Origin: Candidatus Nitronauta litoralis
GTDB taxonomy: Bacteria > Nitrospinota > Nitrospinia > Nitrospinales > Nitrospinaceae
Direction of reading: 5' to 3'
NCBI GenBank assembly: GCA_015698285.1
Contig: CP048685.1
Coordinates: 3,536,060 to 3,600,059, forward strand
DNA: 64,000 nucleotides
Positions 28,273 to 35,671 of the stretch are shown here, in pieces. A model generated the notes under the pieces. The model saw only the letters and a program-made list of their open reading frames with translations, was not told the origin of the DNA and searched no databases. The position numbers and the translations under genes are program-made. Position 1 is the stretch's first letter. Each line of letters starts with the position of its first letter.

Positions 28273-29844
28273 ATGCCAACAACCAACCATCAGGTCAGCC
28301 GCGCCGCCGGAGTCATCGGTTCCATGACTCTACTCTCGAGAGCCTTTGGTTTTATGCGAGATGTCCTCATCGCCATGAAATTCGGAGCAACTCCTGCAGC
28401 CGATGCATTTTTCGTGGCTTTCCGGATTCCCAATATACAGCGTCGGATCCTGGCCGAAGGTGCTGTCAGTTCAGCATTCATTCCAGTATTCAGCGAGTAT
28501 CGTGAAAATCATCCTGAAGAGGAATCCTGGTTATTGGCTGCAAACCTGTTTAATATCCTCCTGTTTCTATTGGTCGCCTCTTGCATTTTTCTCGCACTGT
28601 TTGCTCCATGGATCGTCGCCCTGTTTGCCCCCGGTTTCATAGATGAACCCAAAAAGTTTGACCTGACAGTTAAACTGACCCAATGGATGGCGCCGTTTCT
28701 TCTCTTTATTGGTTTGGCAGCGTTCAGCACCGGCATTTTGAATACCTTCAAAGAATTTGCGTTGCCCGCTGCTGCTCCGGCGATCACCAACATCTGCATT
28801 ATTCTCTCCATCCTTTTTTGGGCTCCCACCCTGGATGTCCCCGTGATGGCTCTGGCCTATGCGGTTTGTATCGGCGGTTTTTTTCAGTTTGCTTTGCAAT
28901 GGCCCGCCACTGGCCGCCTAGGATTTCGTTTCATTCCGACATGGAACTGGCGTCACTCGGGCGTTATTCAAATTGGTAAATTAATGGTTCCGGTCATGCT
29001 GGGCCTAGCTGTTTACGAAATCAACCTCCTGGTAGACACACTATTAGCCTCTCTTCTCGATAGCGGTTCAATTTCCTATCTCTATTACGCCAACCGCCTG
29101 GTGCAATTACCTCTTGGAGTTTTTGGCGTGGCACTGGGCGCCGCCCTGCTGCCCCTGCTATCCGAACAGGCAGCGAAGAAAAAATTTGGTGAACTTAGAG
29201 ACTCGCTCAATTTTGGTATCCGATTAGTCCTCTTCATTTCCATACCGGCAACGGTTGGGCTCATATTGTGCCGAATGCCGATAGTAAACACCCTGTGGGA
29301 ACGCGGAGAATTTTCAACCACCGCAACGGATGGGACGGCCTTCGCTCTCCTTTTTTATGCCCTGGGATTGTGTGGATTCGCCGGCTCCAAAATTGTAATC
29401 ACTGCATTCTATTCCATGCAGGACACCAGGACTCCGATGATTATTGGAATCTGGTCCATGGTTTTAAATATTGTGTTGAACATCCTCCTCATGGGTCCTT
29501 TGAAACATGGAGGCCTGGCTCTGGCCACTTCCCTCTCCTCCATATTCAATGCAGTGGTTCTCATATTTGTTTTAAAAAACAGGCTTGGACGAATTGGGGG
29601 GAAAAAAATAGTGACCATGACCCTTAAGGTCACGGGGGCTGCAACAGCCATGGGAGCGGTAGTCTACGTATTCAACGAATGGGCATTTGACAGGACCGCA
29701 GCTCTTTTAGTAAAAGTCCCCGTGCTCCTGGTGGCCATCATCATGGGGGCCTTTATTTTCGGGGTAATTGCGCGTTTTATGAAACTTGAAGAATTGCGCT
29801 ACGTTCTTGACCTGAAACAAATAAGGGCCGCAAAGACTACCTGA
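28273..29844 (+). CDS. murJ: Lipid II flippase MurJ (MviN)
   Basis: MurJ moves lipid II across the inner membrane for peptidoglycan synthesis. The 523-residue protein has about 14 hydrophobic helices and the family hallmarks: GSMTLLSRAFGFMRDVLIA near the N-terminus, ADAFFVAFRIPNIQRR, AEGAVSSAFIPVFSEY, INLLVDTLLASLL and YYANRLVQLPLGVFGVALG. Arg residues in the central cavity region are retained. It is divergent from thiD, with about 215 bp between them. No operon partner follows directly. Confidence 0.96.
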   Translation: MPTTNHQVSRAAGVIGSMTLLSRAFGFMRDVLIAMKFGATPAADAFFVAFRIPNIQRRILAEGAVSSAFIPVFSEYRENHPEEESWLLAANLFNILLFLLVASCIFLALFAPWIVALFAPGFIDEPKKFDLTVKLTQWMAPFLLFIGLAAFSTGILNTFKEFALPAAAPAITNICIILSILFWAPTLDVPVMALAYAVCIGGFFQFALQWPATGRLGFRFIPTWNWRHSGVIQIGKLMVPVMLGLAVYEINLLVDTLLASLLDSGSISYLYYANRLVQLPLGVFGVALGAALLPLLSEQAAKKKFGELRDSLNFGIRLVLFISIPATVGLILCRMPIVNTLWERGEFSTTATDGTAFALLFYALGLCGFAGSKIVITAFYSMQDTRTPMIIGIWSMVLNIVLNILLMGPLKHGGLALATSLSSIFNAVVLIFVLKNRLGRIGGKKIVTMTLKVTGAATAMGAVVYVFNEWAFDRTAALLVKVPVLLVAIIMGAFIFGVIARFMKLEELRYVLDLKQIRAAKTT

Positions 29845-29872
29845 CCGTTGCAAGGAAAGCCATGATTCTTTA

Positions 29873-29900
29873 TTGCACTCTCATCTCCCTTCACTATAAT
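29873..29900 (+). promoter_or_regulatory. Sigma70-like promoter for thrH
   Basis: TTGCAC (29873-29878) and a consensus TATAAT (29895-29900) are 16 bp apart. The thrH start codon is 33 bp further, with GAGGAA as ribosome-binding site. The spacer is one base short of the optimum. Confidence 0.5.
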
Positions 29901-29933
29901 ATTCTCCCAAACTTAAACCTGAGGAACTGAAAC

Positions 29934-30545
29934 ATGCTGGCTTGCCTTGACCTTGAAGGGGTATTGATCCCTGAAATCTGGATTGCATTTGCAGAAAAAA
30001 CCGGAATAGAAAAATTACGCCTGACCACTCGGGATATTCCCGACTACGACGAATTGATGCGTGGGCGCCTCAAGATTCTCGATGACAATAACCTCAAGCT
30101 ACCGGATATTGAAAAAGTAATCGGTTCCATGGAACCCATGCAGGGTGCCAGGCAATTTCTGGATTGGCTGAAATCCGAATTTCAGGTAATTATCCTGTCG
30201 GACACGTTTTACCAATTTGCCGGCCCCCTCATGGCACAACTCGATTATCCAACTTTGTTTTGTAATTCTCTGGTTATTGACAGCAACGGAAGGATTGCAG
30301 ATTACAAGCTTCGACAGAATGATGGAAAAACCAAGGCGGTGAAAGCTTTTCAGAGCCTGAATTTCCAAGCCATAGCCGCGGGCGATTCATACAACGACAC
30401 GGGAATGCTGAAACAGGCTGAAGGCGGTATTTTCTTCAAGCCTCCGGCAAGTATCACGGAAGAGTTTCCTCAATTTCCAGTCACACAAAATTATGACGAA
30501 TTAAAAGCTGCTTTTCTGAAAGTCAGGGAAGGAATTCTTAAATAA
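29934..30545 (+). CDS. thrH: ThrH-type phosphoserine phosphatase / homoserine phosphotransferase
   Basis: This HAD-superfamily enzyme, first described in Pseudomonas, dephosphorylates phosphoserine and can pass the phosphate to homoserine. The N-terminal CLDLEGVLIPEIWIAF is diagnostic for ThrH: nucleophile Asp6 with Glu at +2 instead of the usual Asp. Motif II is ILSDTFYQFAGPL, the motif III lysine is near KLRQNDGKTKAV, and motif IV is AIAAGDSYNDTGML. The length of 203 residues is right for the family. It suggests that serine or threonine synthesis uses this enzyme in place of, or beside, SerB. The gene appears to be a single-gene unit with its own promoter. Confidence 0.94.
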   Translation: MLACLDLEGVLIPEIWIAFAEKTGIEKLRLTTRDIPDYDELMRGRLKILDDNNLKLPDIEKVIGSMEPMQGARQFLDWLKSEFQVIILSDTFYQFAGPLMAQLDYPTLFCNSLVIDSNGRIADYKLRQNDGKTKAVKAFQSLNFQAIAAGDSYNDTGMLKQAEGGIFFKPPASITEEFPQFPVTQNYDELKAAFLKVREGILK

Positions 30546-30548
30546 GGG

Positions 30549-31055
30549 TCACTCGACTTTGGAATCGAGCAACCGGGTGGCTATCCAACCTGTTCTTTTG
30601 TCTAGTTGAATTTCGCACCAGGTATCTGTTTTTCTTATCATCTTCACAACCTGCCCCTTGTTCAACACCCCTATGACCGGGCTATTGGAGGTTGCCCTGG
30701 CCCGGACATTTGCACGATCAACATTGACCATGTGCACAAGTTTGAAATCTGGCTCGTCAGCAACAGGTAGCTCTTCTTTTAACACAGGGATAGTGGATTT
30801 TATTTCGGTGACCAGTGTGTCGAAACTCGAAAAGCTTTCCGGTTTGTATTTATAAAAAACCAAACCGGAAAAAATCAGAACTACAACCATTACCCTGAAA
30901 AATGTCTGCCAGGGCCCGATACCCTCATTAACTTCCTCAGGTGGAAGTTTTGGTGGCCCGCAACCTTCACAAAAAATGCTGGAGGGACGTATCACTGTAT
31001 GGCATACAGAGCAGACCTCCGCATCCCGACCCGTTTTCATCTTTCCAGAAACCAT
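30549..31055 (-). CDS. Zinc-ribbon, membrane-anchored SH3-domain protein
   Basis: The 168-residue protein begins with a cytoplasmic zinc ribbon (CSVCHTVIRPSSIFCEGCG, two Cys-x2-Cys pairs). A transmembrane helix follows (TFFRVMVVVLIFSGLVFY). The C-terminal part, about residues 108-165, is a bacterial SH3_3 domain (VNVDRANVRARATSNSPVIG, then CEIQLDKRTGWIATRLL), placed on the periplasmic side by the topology. Such proteins probably bind cell-wall peptides. It converges on thrH with a 3-bp gap and lies 26 bp downstream of the M32 carboxypeptidase gene on the same strand. Confidence 0.85.
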   Translation of the reverse strand: MVSGKMKTGRDAEVCSVCHTVIRPSSIFCEGCGPPKLPPEEVNEGIGPWQTFFRVMVVVLIFSGLVFYKYKPESFSSFDTLVTEIKSTIPVLKEELPVADEPDFKLVHMVNVDRANVRARATSNSPVIGVLNKGQVVKMIRKTDTWCEIQLDKRTGWIATRLLDSKVE

Positions 31056-31081
31056 GGTTCTGTCTCTTCAAAATTTTTAAG

Positions 31082-32605
31082 CTAGGAAAAACTGATTTCG
31101 TAAAGCTCCCCGTATTTATTTTTTAGATAACTGATGAAGTGCTCCGGGTTGAGTGGCTCACCAGTCACCTTTTCGCAAAGTCCTTCTGCAGAATAAAGCC
31201 TGCCCCTTCTGTGGATATTTTGATTCAGCCATTCCTTAACCGGCTGCAATTTTCCCTGGCTAACTTGTTCCTCAATATTCGGAATATCCCGTTTGAGAGC
31301 TTGAAAATACTGGCAGGCATACATGGCTCCTAATGTATAACTTGGGAAATAACCAAAAGCCCCGCCGCTCCAATGGACATCCTGCAACACTCCTTCGGCA
31401 TCTGTCTCCGGGGTCAGGCCCAGATATTCTTTCATTTTTTGATTCCAAACCTGGGGAAGGTCATCCACCTGAATCGACCCATCAAAAATCCCCCTCTCTA
31501 CTTCAAACCTGAGTATAACGTGGAGGGGATAAGTCACCTCATCAGCTTCAACACGGATAAAGGAGGGGGAAACCTTATTGATCGCTGCGTACAGGTTGTC
31601 AACACTCGCTCCGTTCATTTGCTCAGGAAAGGTTTCCGTAAACAGCGGCAGATAATATTTTAAAAATGGCCGCCCCTGTGCGATCATTCTTTCCCAGAAA
31701 AGAGATTGGGATTCATGAACCCCCATGGTCAAAGACTCGGAAACCGGGAGATCCGGCCAGTCCTGCATCCTCCCCTGTTCATAAAGTCCATGTCCTGTTT
31801 CGTGGATCACAGCGTACAGCGATTCCACAAAGTTATCCTCCCCGTAACGGGTGGTGATCCGGACATCTGTGAAATCGCCTCCACCGGAAAACGGGTGAAC
31901 GGAAACATCCATCCTCCCCTGATCAAAAGAAAACCCCATGTCTTCACTGATTTTCCGACCCAGGGCTTCCTGCCTATCAAGTGGGAATTTGCCTGTGAGA
32001 ATACTGGTATCCACTTCTTTTCCACTTTCGGCAATTGCTTGAACCAGGGGAATCAATTCCTCTTTCAGTTTTTCAAAAACAGGCAAAATGGTTGCAATGG
32101 TGGCATCGCGTTCAAACAGGTCGATATTGGCATCATAGGGGTGCTTTTCAGGTGCCACACAGGCAGCCCATTCCTTTTTTAACTCGATCAGGCGCTTCAG
32201 TGTGGGAGCAAAATCCTGGAATCTGTTTTCCTCCCGGGCTTTAGCCCATATGGAATGCCCTTTGGAACTGAGCTCTGCTATCTCTTTTACCAATCGACCC
32301 GGTACTTTGGTCTCCAGGTCATAATCCCGCTTTGCTTCCAGAATGTTTCGCCACTCGTATTCATTGAACTGGGCTTCCGGACATTCCAGCAACTGGTCCA
32401 ACATTCCTTCAAGTTCAGAGTCAGTGGACTTTTCATGAAGAATTGAGGCAAGAGTTGCCATTTGACGAGCCCGGGAATTAGCACCGCCCTTAGGCATGAT
32501 CACCTCCTGATCCCAGTGCAAAATACCCATCACAGCGCCAACTCTGCTTTTATCCTGTAATTTTTCTTCGAGGGAGTCGTAAACATCCCGAACGTTATTT
32601 TTCAA
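31082..32605 (-). CDS. Thermostable carboxypeptidase 1 (peptidase family M32, Taq type)
   Basis: This cytosolic zinc metallocarboxypeptidase has 507 residues, the usual length. The zinc site HETGH is at residues 268-272 (VIHETGHGLYEQG). The family-specific motifs HPFSGG, DVRITTRY, ESLTMGVHESQSLFWERM and RVEADEVTYPLHVILRFEVE are present; GYFPSYTLGAMYACQYF lies near the C-terminus. It removes C-terminal residues with broad specificity. It is divergent from the cytochrome c gene across a 258-bp region that holds a Fur-box-like site. Confidence 0.95.
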   Translation of the reverse strand: MKNNVRDVYDSLEEKLQDKSRVGAVMGILHWDQEVIMPKGGANSRARQMATLASILHEKSTDSELEGMLDQLLECPEAQFNEYEWRNILEAKRDYDLETKVPGRLVKEIAELSSKGHSIWAKAREENRFQDFAPTLKRLIELKKEWAACVAPEKHPYDANIDLFERDATIATILPVFEKLKEELIPLVQAIAESGKEVDTSILTGKFPLDRQEALGRKISEDMGFSFDQGRMDVSVHPFSGGGDFTDVRITTRYGEDNFVESLYAVIHETGHGLYEQGRMQDWPDLPVSESLTMGVHESQSLFWERMIAQGRPFLKYYLPLFTETFPEQMNGASVDNLYAAINKVSPSFIRVEADEVTYPLHVILRFEVERGIFDGSIQVDDLPQVWNQKMKEYLGLTPETDAEGVLQDVHWSGGAFGYFPSYTLGAMYACQYFQALKRDIPNIEEQVSQGKLQPVKEWLNQNIHRRGRLYSAEGLCEKVTGEPLNPEHFISYLKNKYGELYEISFS

Positions 32606-32777
32606 AATAACCCCACATCAAGTTAATAACAAAATTGTACCTAAACCCACCTCAAAGGCCAAACTATGCTCACTATCATTTGTAACATTCCCAAATTCTG
32701 ACTAATAGGAAAAAATGGTGTAGTAATTTTTTTTCCAGTACGGGTTATCCATTGACCTTTTATGCCCCTCACGATAT

Positions 32778-32796
32778 ATTGAAAATGGTTCTCAAT
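32778..32796. promoter_or_regulatory. Fur-box-like operator upstream of the cytochrome c-ftr1 unit
   Basis: The 19-bp dyad ATTGAAAATGGTTCTCAAT has perfect 5-bp outer arms (ATTGA/TCAAT). Its core TGAAAATGGTTCTCA agrees with the Fur 7-1-7 consensus TGATAATNATTATCA at 11 of 14 informative positions. It lies 67 bp before the start of the cytochrome c gene that precedes the FTR1 iron permease. Iron-dependent repression is inferred. Confidence 0.55.
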
Positions 32797-32863
32797 TAAT
32801 AGCCGTTCCCTGTTCATTAAAAACAAAGGGAACATCTTTAACCTTTCAAAAAAACTTAATTTT

Positions 32864-33904
32864 ATGAAATTCCCTTTTTTCGTCCGGTCCTTACCCTTAC
32901 TTCTTGTCCTTTTTCTCCCAAATACAGCGTTTGCTTCTGATATTAAAGAACAAGCTGAAAAAATTGTGATGATGTTGAACATCGTCAATAAAGAGTATCA
33001 CGAGGGAGTTAAGGATGGAAAAATCATCAATGCGGACGAGTATGGAGAAAGTCAGGTATTCCTAGCTCAGTCAGAAGAGCGGTATCAGGGAATTTCAGAG
33101 AAGGGTCAGGATATAAAGTCAGCTTCGAAGTTGGCAGCAAAGTTCAAATCCCTATCCAAAATAATTGCATCCAAAAAGGATCCGGCTCAAATATCAAAAG
33201 CCGTTCAAAACCTGAATGCGGGTCTGGTAAAACAGTTCGGGCTAACAATTTTTAAGTCGCCGAGAAAGCCCGTATCACTGGCAAAGGGGAAAACCATATA
33301 TCAAAAGAACTGTGTCGTCTGCCACGGCCCAACCGGTCAGGGGGATGGTCCCAAGGCAAAAGGCCTGGAACCGGCACCGGCCCGGCTCGCTGACCCTCAG
33401 CTGACAGGAGATGGCATTACCGATCCGTATGACAATTTCCAGATCATCTCGGTGGGCATAGCCAACACTGCCATGCAGGGCTGGGCGGATACTTTAAGTG
33501 AAGAAGAAAGATGGGATGTAACTTTTTTCGTTAGAACCTTTTCCAATAAACTGGTCAAATTACCCGCTATCCAAAAAGCGGCCGCAACAGAAAATTCAGG
33601 TGCAACAGGTGAAAACCCTGAAAAGGTTCTGGAGGAAATAAAAAACCTGCTAGAAAAATCACGTTCAGCTTATGAGAAGGAAAAAGTCCGTCCGGCAAGA
33701 CTGGCCGTAATTGATGCTTATCTTGTTTTTGAACCAGTTGAACAAGTTTTGCTCGAAAAAAATAGAAAAGTTGGAAAGGGTATTGAGCGCACCTTCGGTG
33801 AATTACAAACACAAATGAAAAAGAAAGCTCCCTATCAGGATATTGAAACGACCATAAACAAAATCAATCTGGATTTAAAAAGCGCCCTGCCCCTGTTGCA
33901 ATAA
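32864..33904 (+). CDS. Periplasmic cytochrome c with an FTR1-type N-domain copy, partner of the iron permease
   Basis: The 346-residue protein has a signal peptide (SLPLLLVLFLPNTAFA), an N-terminal helical segment, and a class I cytochrome c domain with heme motif CVVCH (Cys150, Cys153, His154) and a likely axial Met in NTAMQGW. A C-terminal segment, about residues 255-346, contains RPARLAVIDAYLVFEPVEQ and KVGKGIERTFGELQ. The same block recurs at the N-terminus of the FTR1 protein encoded next (STARLAAMDAYLVYEGIEP, ELGKGLEQTFGKLQ). In other bacteria cytochrome c and FTR1 modules are fused in one chain; here they are two proteins, each keeping this helical domain. It may oxidise Fe(II) or deliver electrons for permease-linked oxidation. 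Confidence 0.88.
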   Translation: MKFPFFVRSLPLLLVLFLPNTAFASDIKEQAEKIVMMLNIVNKEYHEGVKDGKIINADEYGESQVFLAQSEERYQGISEKGQDIKSASKLAAKFKSLSKIIASKKDPAQISKAVQNLNAGLVKQFGLTIFKSPRKPVSLAKGKTIYQKNCVVCHGPTGQGDGPKAKGLEPAPARLADPQLTGDGITDPYDNFQIISVGIANTAMQGWADTLSEEERWDVTFFVRTFSNKLVKLPAIQKAAATENSGATGENPEKVLEEIKNLLEKSRSAYEKEKVRPARLAVIDAYLVFEPVEQVLLEKNRKVGKGIERTFGELQTQMKKKAPYQDIETTINKINLDLKSALPLLQ

Positions 33905-33919
33905 AGAGTATTGTTTAAG

Positions 33920-33957
33920 GGGGCCGGTTACAGTATTCTCACATTGTAATCGGTCCC
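33920..33957 (+). promoter_or_regulatory. Long RNA hairpin in the cytochrome c-ftr1 gap
   Basis: Bases 33920-33932 (GGGGCCGGTTACA) pair with 33945-33957 (TGTAATCGGTCCC) to give 13 consecutive pairs, two of them G-U, around a 12-base loop, 15 bases after the cytochrome c stop. The wobble pairs work only on the plus-strand RNA. A weak U-stretch follows (CTCTTTTG at 33967-33974). It may stabilise the upstream transcript or act as a partial terminator. Confidence 0.6.
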
Positions 33958-34005
33958 TGAAATTACTCTTTTGAATTAATTTCAGGCGCCAACTCATCAT
34001 TGAAC

Positions 34006-34027
34006 GGCACTGACGGGTGCCTTTTTT
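34006..34027 (+). terminator. Terminator-like hairpin just upstream of ftr1 (possible attenuator)
   Basis: GGCAC (34006-34010) and GTGCC (34017-34021) form a short GC-rich stem with a 6-base loop, followed directly by six T (34022-34027). It ends 10 bases before the ftr1 ATG at 34038. No ribosome-binding site is visible between. The position would make it an attenuator for ftr1. Confidence 0.5.
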
Positions 34028-34037
34028 ATTACAAGTC

Positions 34038-35243
34038 ATGTTTTTAAAACGCATCCTTAAAGCATCCATATTCGTCAGTCTTCTTCTTGTTCAAAGCCTG
34101 GCTTATGCAGAAGATTCAACTGAATCAACAGAGCAAACACCCGCCCAGATAGTCCAGGAAATCCAGACTATTCTTACCGAAACCCAGACTGCCTATAAAG
34201 ACAAGGACAGTTCAACGGCAAGACTTGCCGCCATGGACGCCTATCTCGTTTATGAGGGAATAGAACCCGCACTGATCAACAAGGATAAAGAATTGGGAAA
34301 AGGGTTAGAACAGACCTTCGGCAAGTTGCAGGGACAAATCAAAAGCGATGCTCCCCTCGAAAAGGTCAATACCATTATCGCTGAGCTCAATGCTGGGTTA
34401 AAAAAAGCCCTTCCCCTGCTCGAAGAAAAAATGGGATTCGAAAGTCAGTTCATCAATTCTTTCGGAATCATCGTTCGCGAAGGTTTTGAAGCCATATTGA
34501 TCCTTGCCGCCCTCATCACCTTCCTCATCAAATCAAAAAATCAGGACAAGGTCCGGCACATCTGGATTGGCGTGGTCCTGGCGGTGGTCGCCAGCCTCTT
34601 TACCGCATGGTTACTGGAAACAGTGTTTGAAATGGGAGCCGCCAGCCGGGAAGTGATGGAAGGATGGATAATGTTGCTAGCTGTCGTCATGCTGTTCTGG
34701 GTGAGTTATTGGCTGGTTTCAAAAGTTGAAGCCTCAAAATGGCAGGCTTACATATCCGGTAAAATGAAAGATGCAATTGGAACTGGGAACACATTCACCT
34801 TAGGCATGGTGGCGTTTATTTCGGTTTACAGGGAAGGATTTGAAACGGTACTTTTTTACAAGGCGTTGTTCATCCAGGCTGGTGAATCGGCCAGCGGCAT
34901 CCTGCCCGGTTTTCTTTTCGGCTGCCTGGTGTTGGTAATCGTCTATTTCCTGATTTATAAAATGGGAATTCGAATCCCGGTCAAATGGTTCTTTATTGCC
35001 ACCAGTGCTCTACTTGCCTTCATGGCTTTTATGTTCATGGGCAAGGGATTGCATGAACTACAGATGGGGAACGCTCTCTCAATCACACCAGTCACCTGGG
35101 CGCCCGAATTTGCCGAACTAGGGATGTACGCCACAATCGAAACCTTCATTGGACAGGTCATTCTCCTTGTAGCCTACATAATAGCAATAGCAATCACCCT
35201 CCGTTCCAAACTTGAAGGAAAAGTAAAACCACAGACTTCCTAA
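34038..35243 (+). CDS. FTR1-family iron permease
   Basis: FTR1/EfeU permeases take Fe(III) through the inner membrane, coupled to an oxidase or electron donor. Starting at 34038 gives a proper signal peptide (MFLKRILKASIFVSLLLVQS, cleavage near AYA); the longer frame from 34017 adds seven residues from the attenuator hairpin. Residues about 30-135 are a periplasmic helical domain shared with the cytochrome c protein. The membrane part has seven hydrophobic segments and the two iron-transport motifs REGFEAIL and REGFETVL (family consensus REGLE). Length is 401 residues. The 3' end is present again as a decayed tandem copy at 35311-35584. Confidence 0.93.
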   Translation: MFLKRILKASIFVSLLLVQSLAYAEDSTESTEQTPAQIVQEIQTILTETQTAYKDKDSSTARLAAMDAYLVYEGIEPALINKDKELGKGLEQTFGKLQGQIKSDAPLEKVNTIIAELNAGLKKALPLLEEKMGFESQFINSFGIIVREGFEAILILAALITFLIKSKNQDKVRHIWIGVVLAVVASLFTAWLLETVFEMGAASREVMEGWIMLLAVVMLFWVSYWLVSKVEASKWQAYISGKMKDAIGTGNTFTLGMVAFISVYREGFETVLFYKALFIQAGESASGILPGFLFGCLVLVIVYFLIYKMGIRIPVKWFFIATSALLAFMAFMFMGKGLHELQMGNALSITPVTWAPEFAELGMYATIETFIGQVILLVAYIIAIAITLRSKLEGKVKPQTS

Positions 35244-35310
35244 TTGAAATCAATTCTTTGAATTCTTGAGGGATCAAACATTCAGGGATTTGAATCCAGG
35301 TCAACCTGTA

Positions 35311-35584
35311 CTCTACTTGCCTTCATGGCCTTTACTTTCATGGCCAAGGGATTGACATGATCACCCGATAGGGAACGCCCTCTCAACCACTCCAGCCAGT
35401 TGGACGCCCGAATCCTAAGACCTTGGAATAAACGCCACAGTCGAAACCCTCATTGGACAAGTCATTCTTCTTGTCGCCTACATAATAGCAATAGGAATTA
35501 CCCCCCCCTTTCCAAACTTGAAGGAAAAGTAAAACCACAGGCTTCTTAACTGGAAACAGTCCTTTGAATTTTTGAGGGATCAAG
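35311..35584 (+). pseudogene. Decayed tandem copy of the ftr1 3' end
   Basis: Bases 35311-35584 repeat 35008-35277 (the last ~235 bp of ftr1 plus ~34 bp after its stop). Long stretches are identical, such as CTCTACTTGCCTTCATGGC, GCCTACATAATAGCAATAG and CTTGAAGGAAAAGTAAAACC. The copy has several small indels and a TGA created within the reading frame, so it does not encode a working permease tail. It is best explained as an old partial tandem duplication now eroding. Confidence 0.88.
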
Positions 35585-35632
35585 AATTAAGAAAAAATAT
35601 AGAGAAAAAAAAAAATATCTTAAAAACGAAAA

Positions 35633-35663
35633 TATTGCGGGGCCCTTAAAGGACCCCGCAATA
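35633..35663 (-). terminator. Rho-independent terminator of nxrA
   Basis: A 13-bp stem (35633-35645 with 35651-35663, one mismatch, loop TTAAA) has a GCGGGG core. In minus-strand direction it is followed by a long T-rich tract (complement of the A-rich 35590-35632 stretch). It lies 8 bases after the nxrA stop codon. Confidence 0.85.
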
Positions 35664-35671
35664 CTTTGCCT

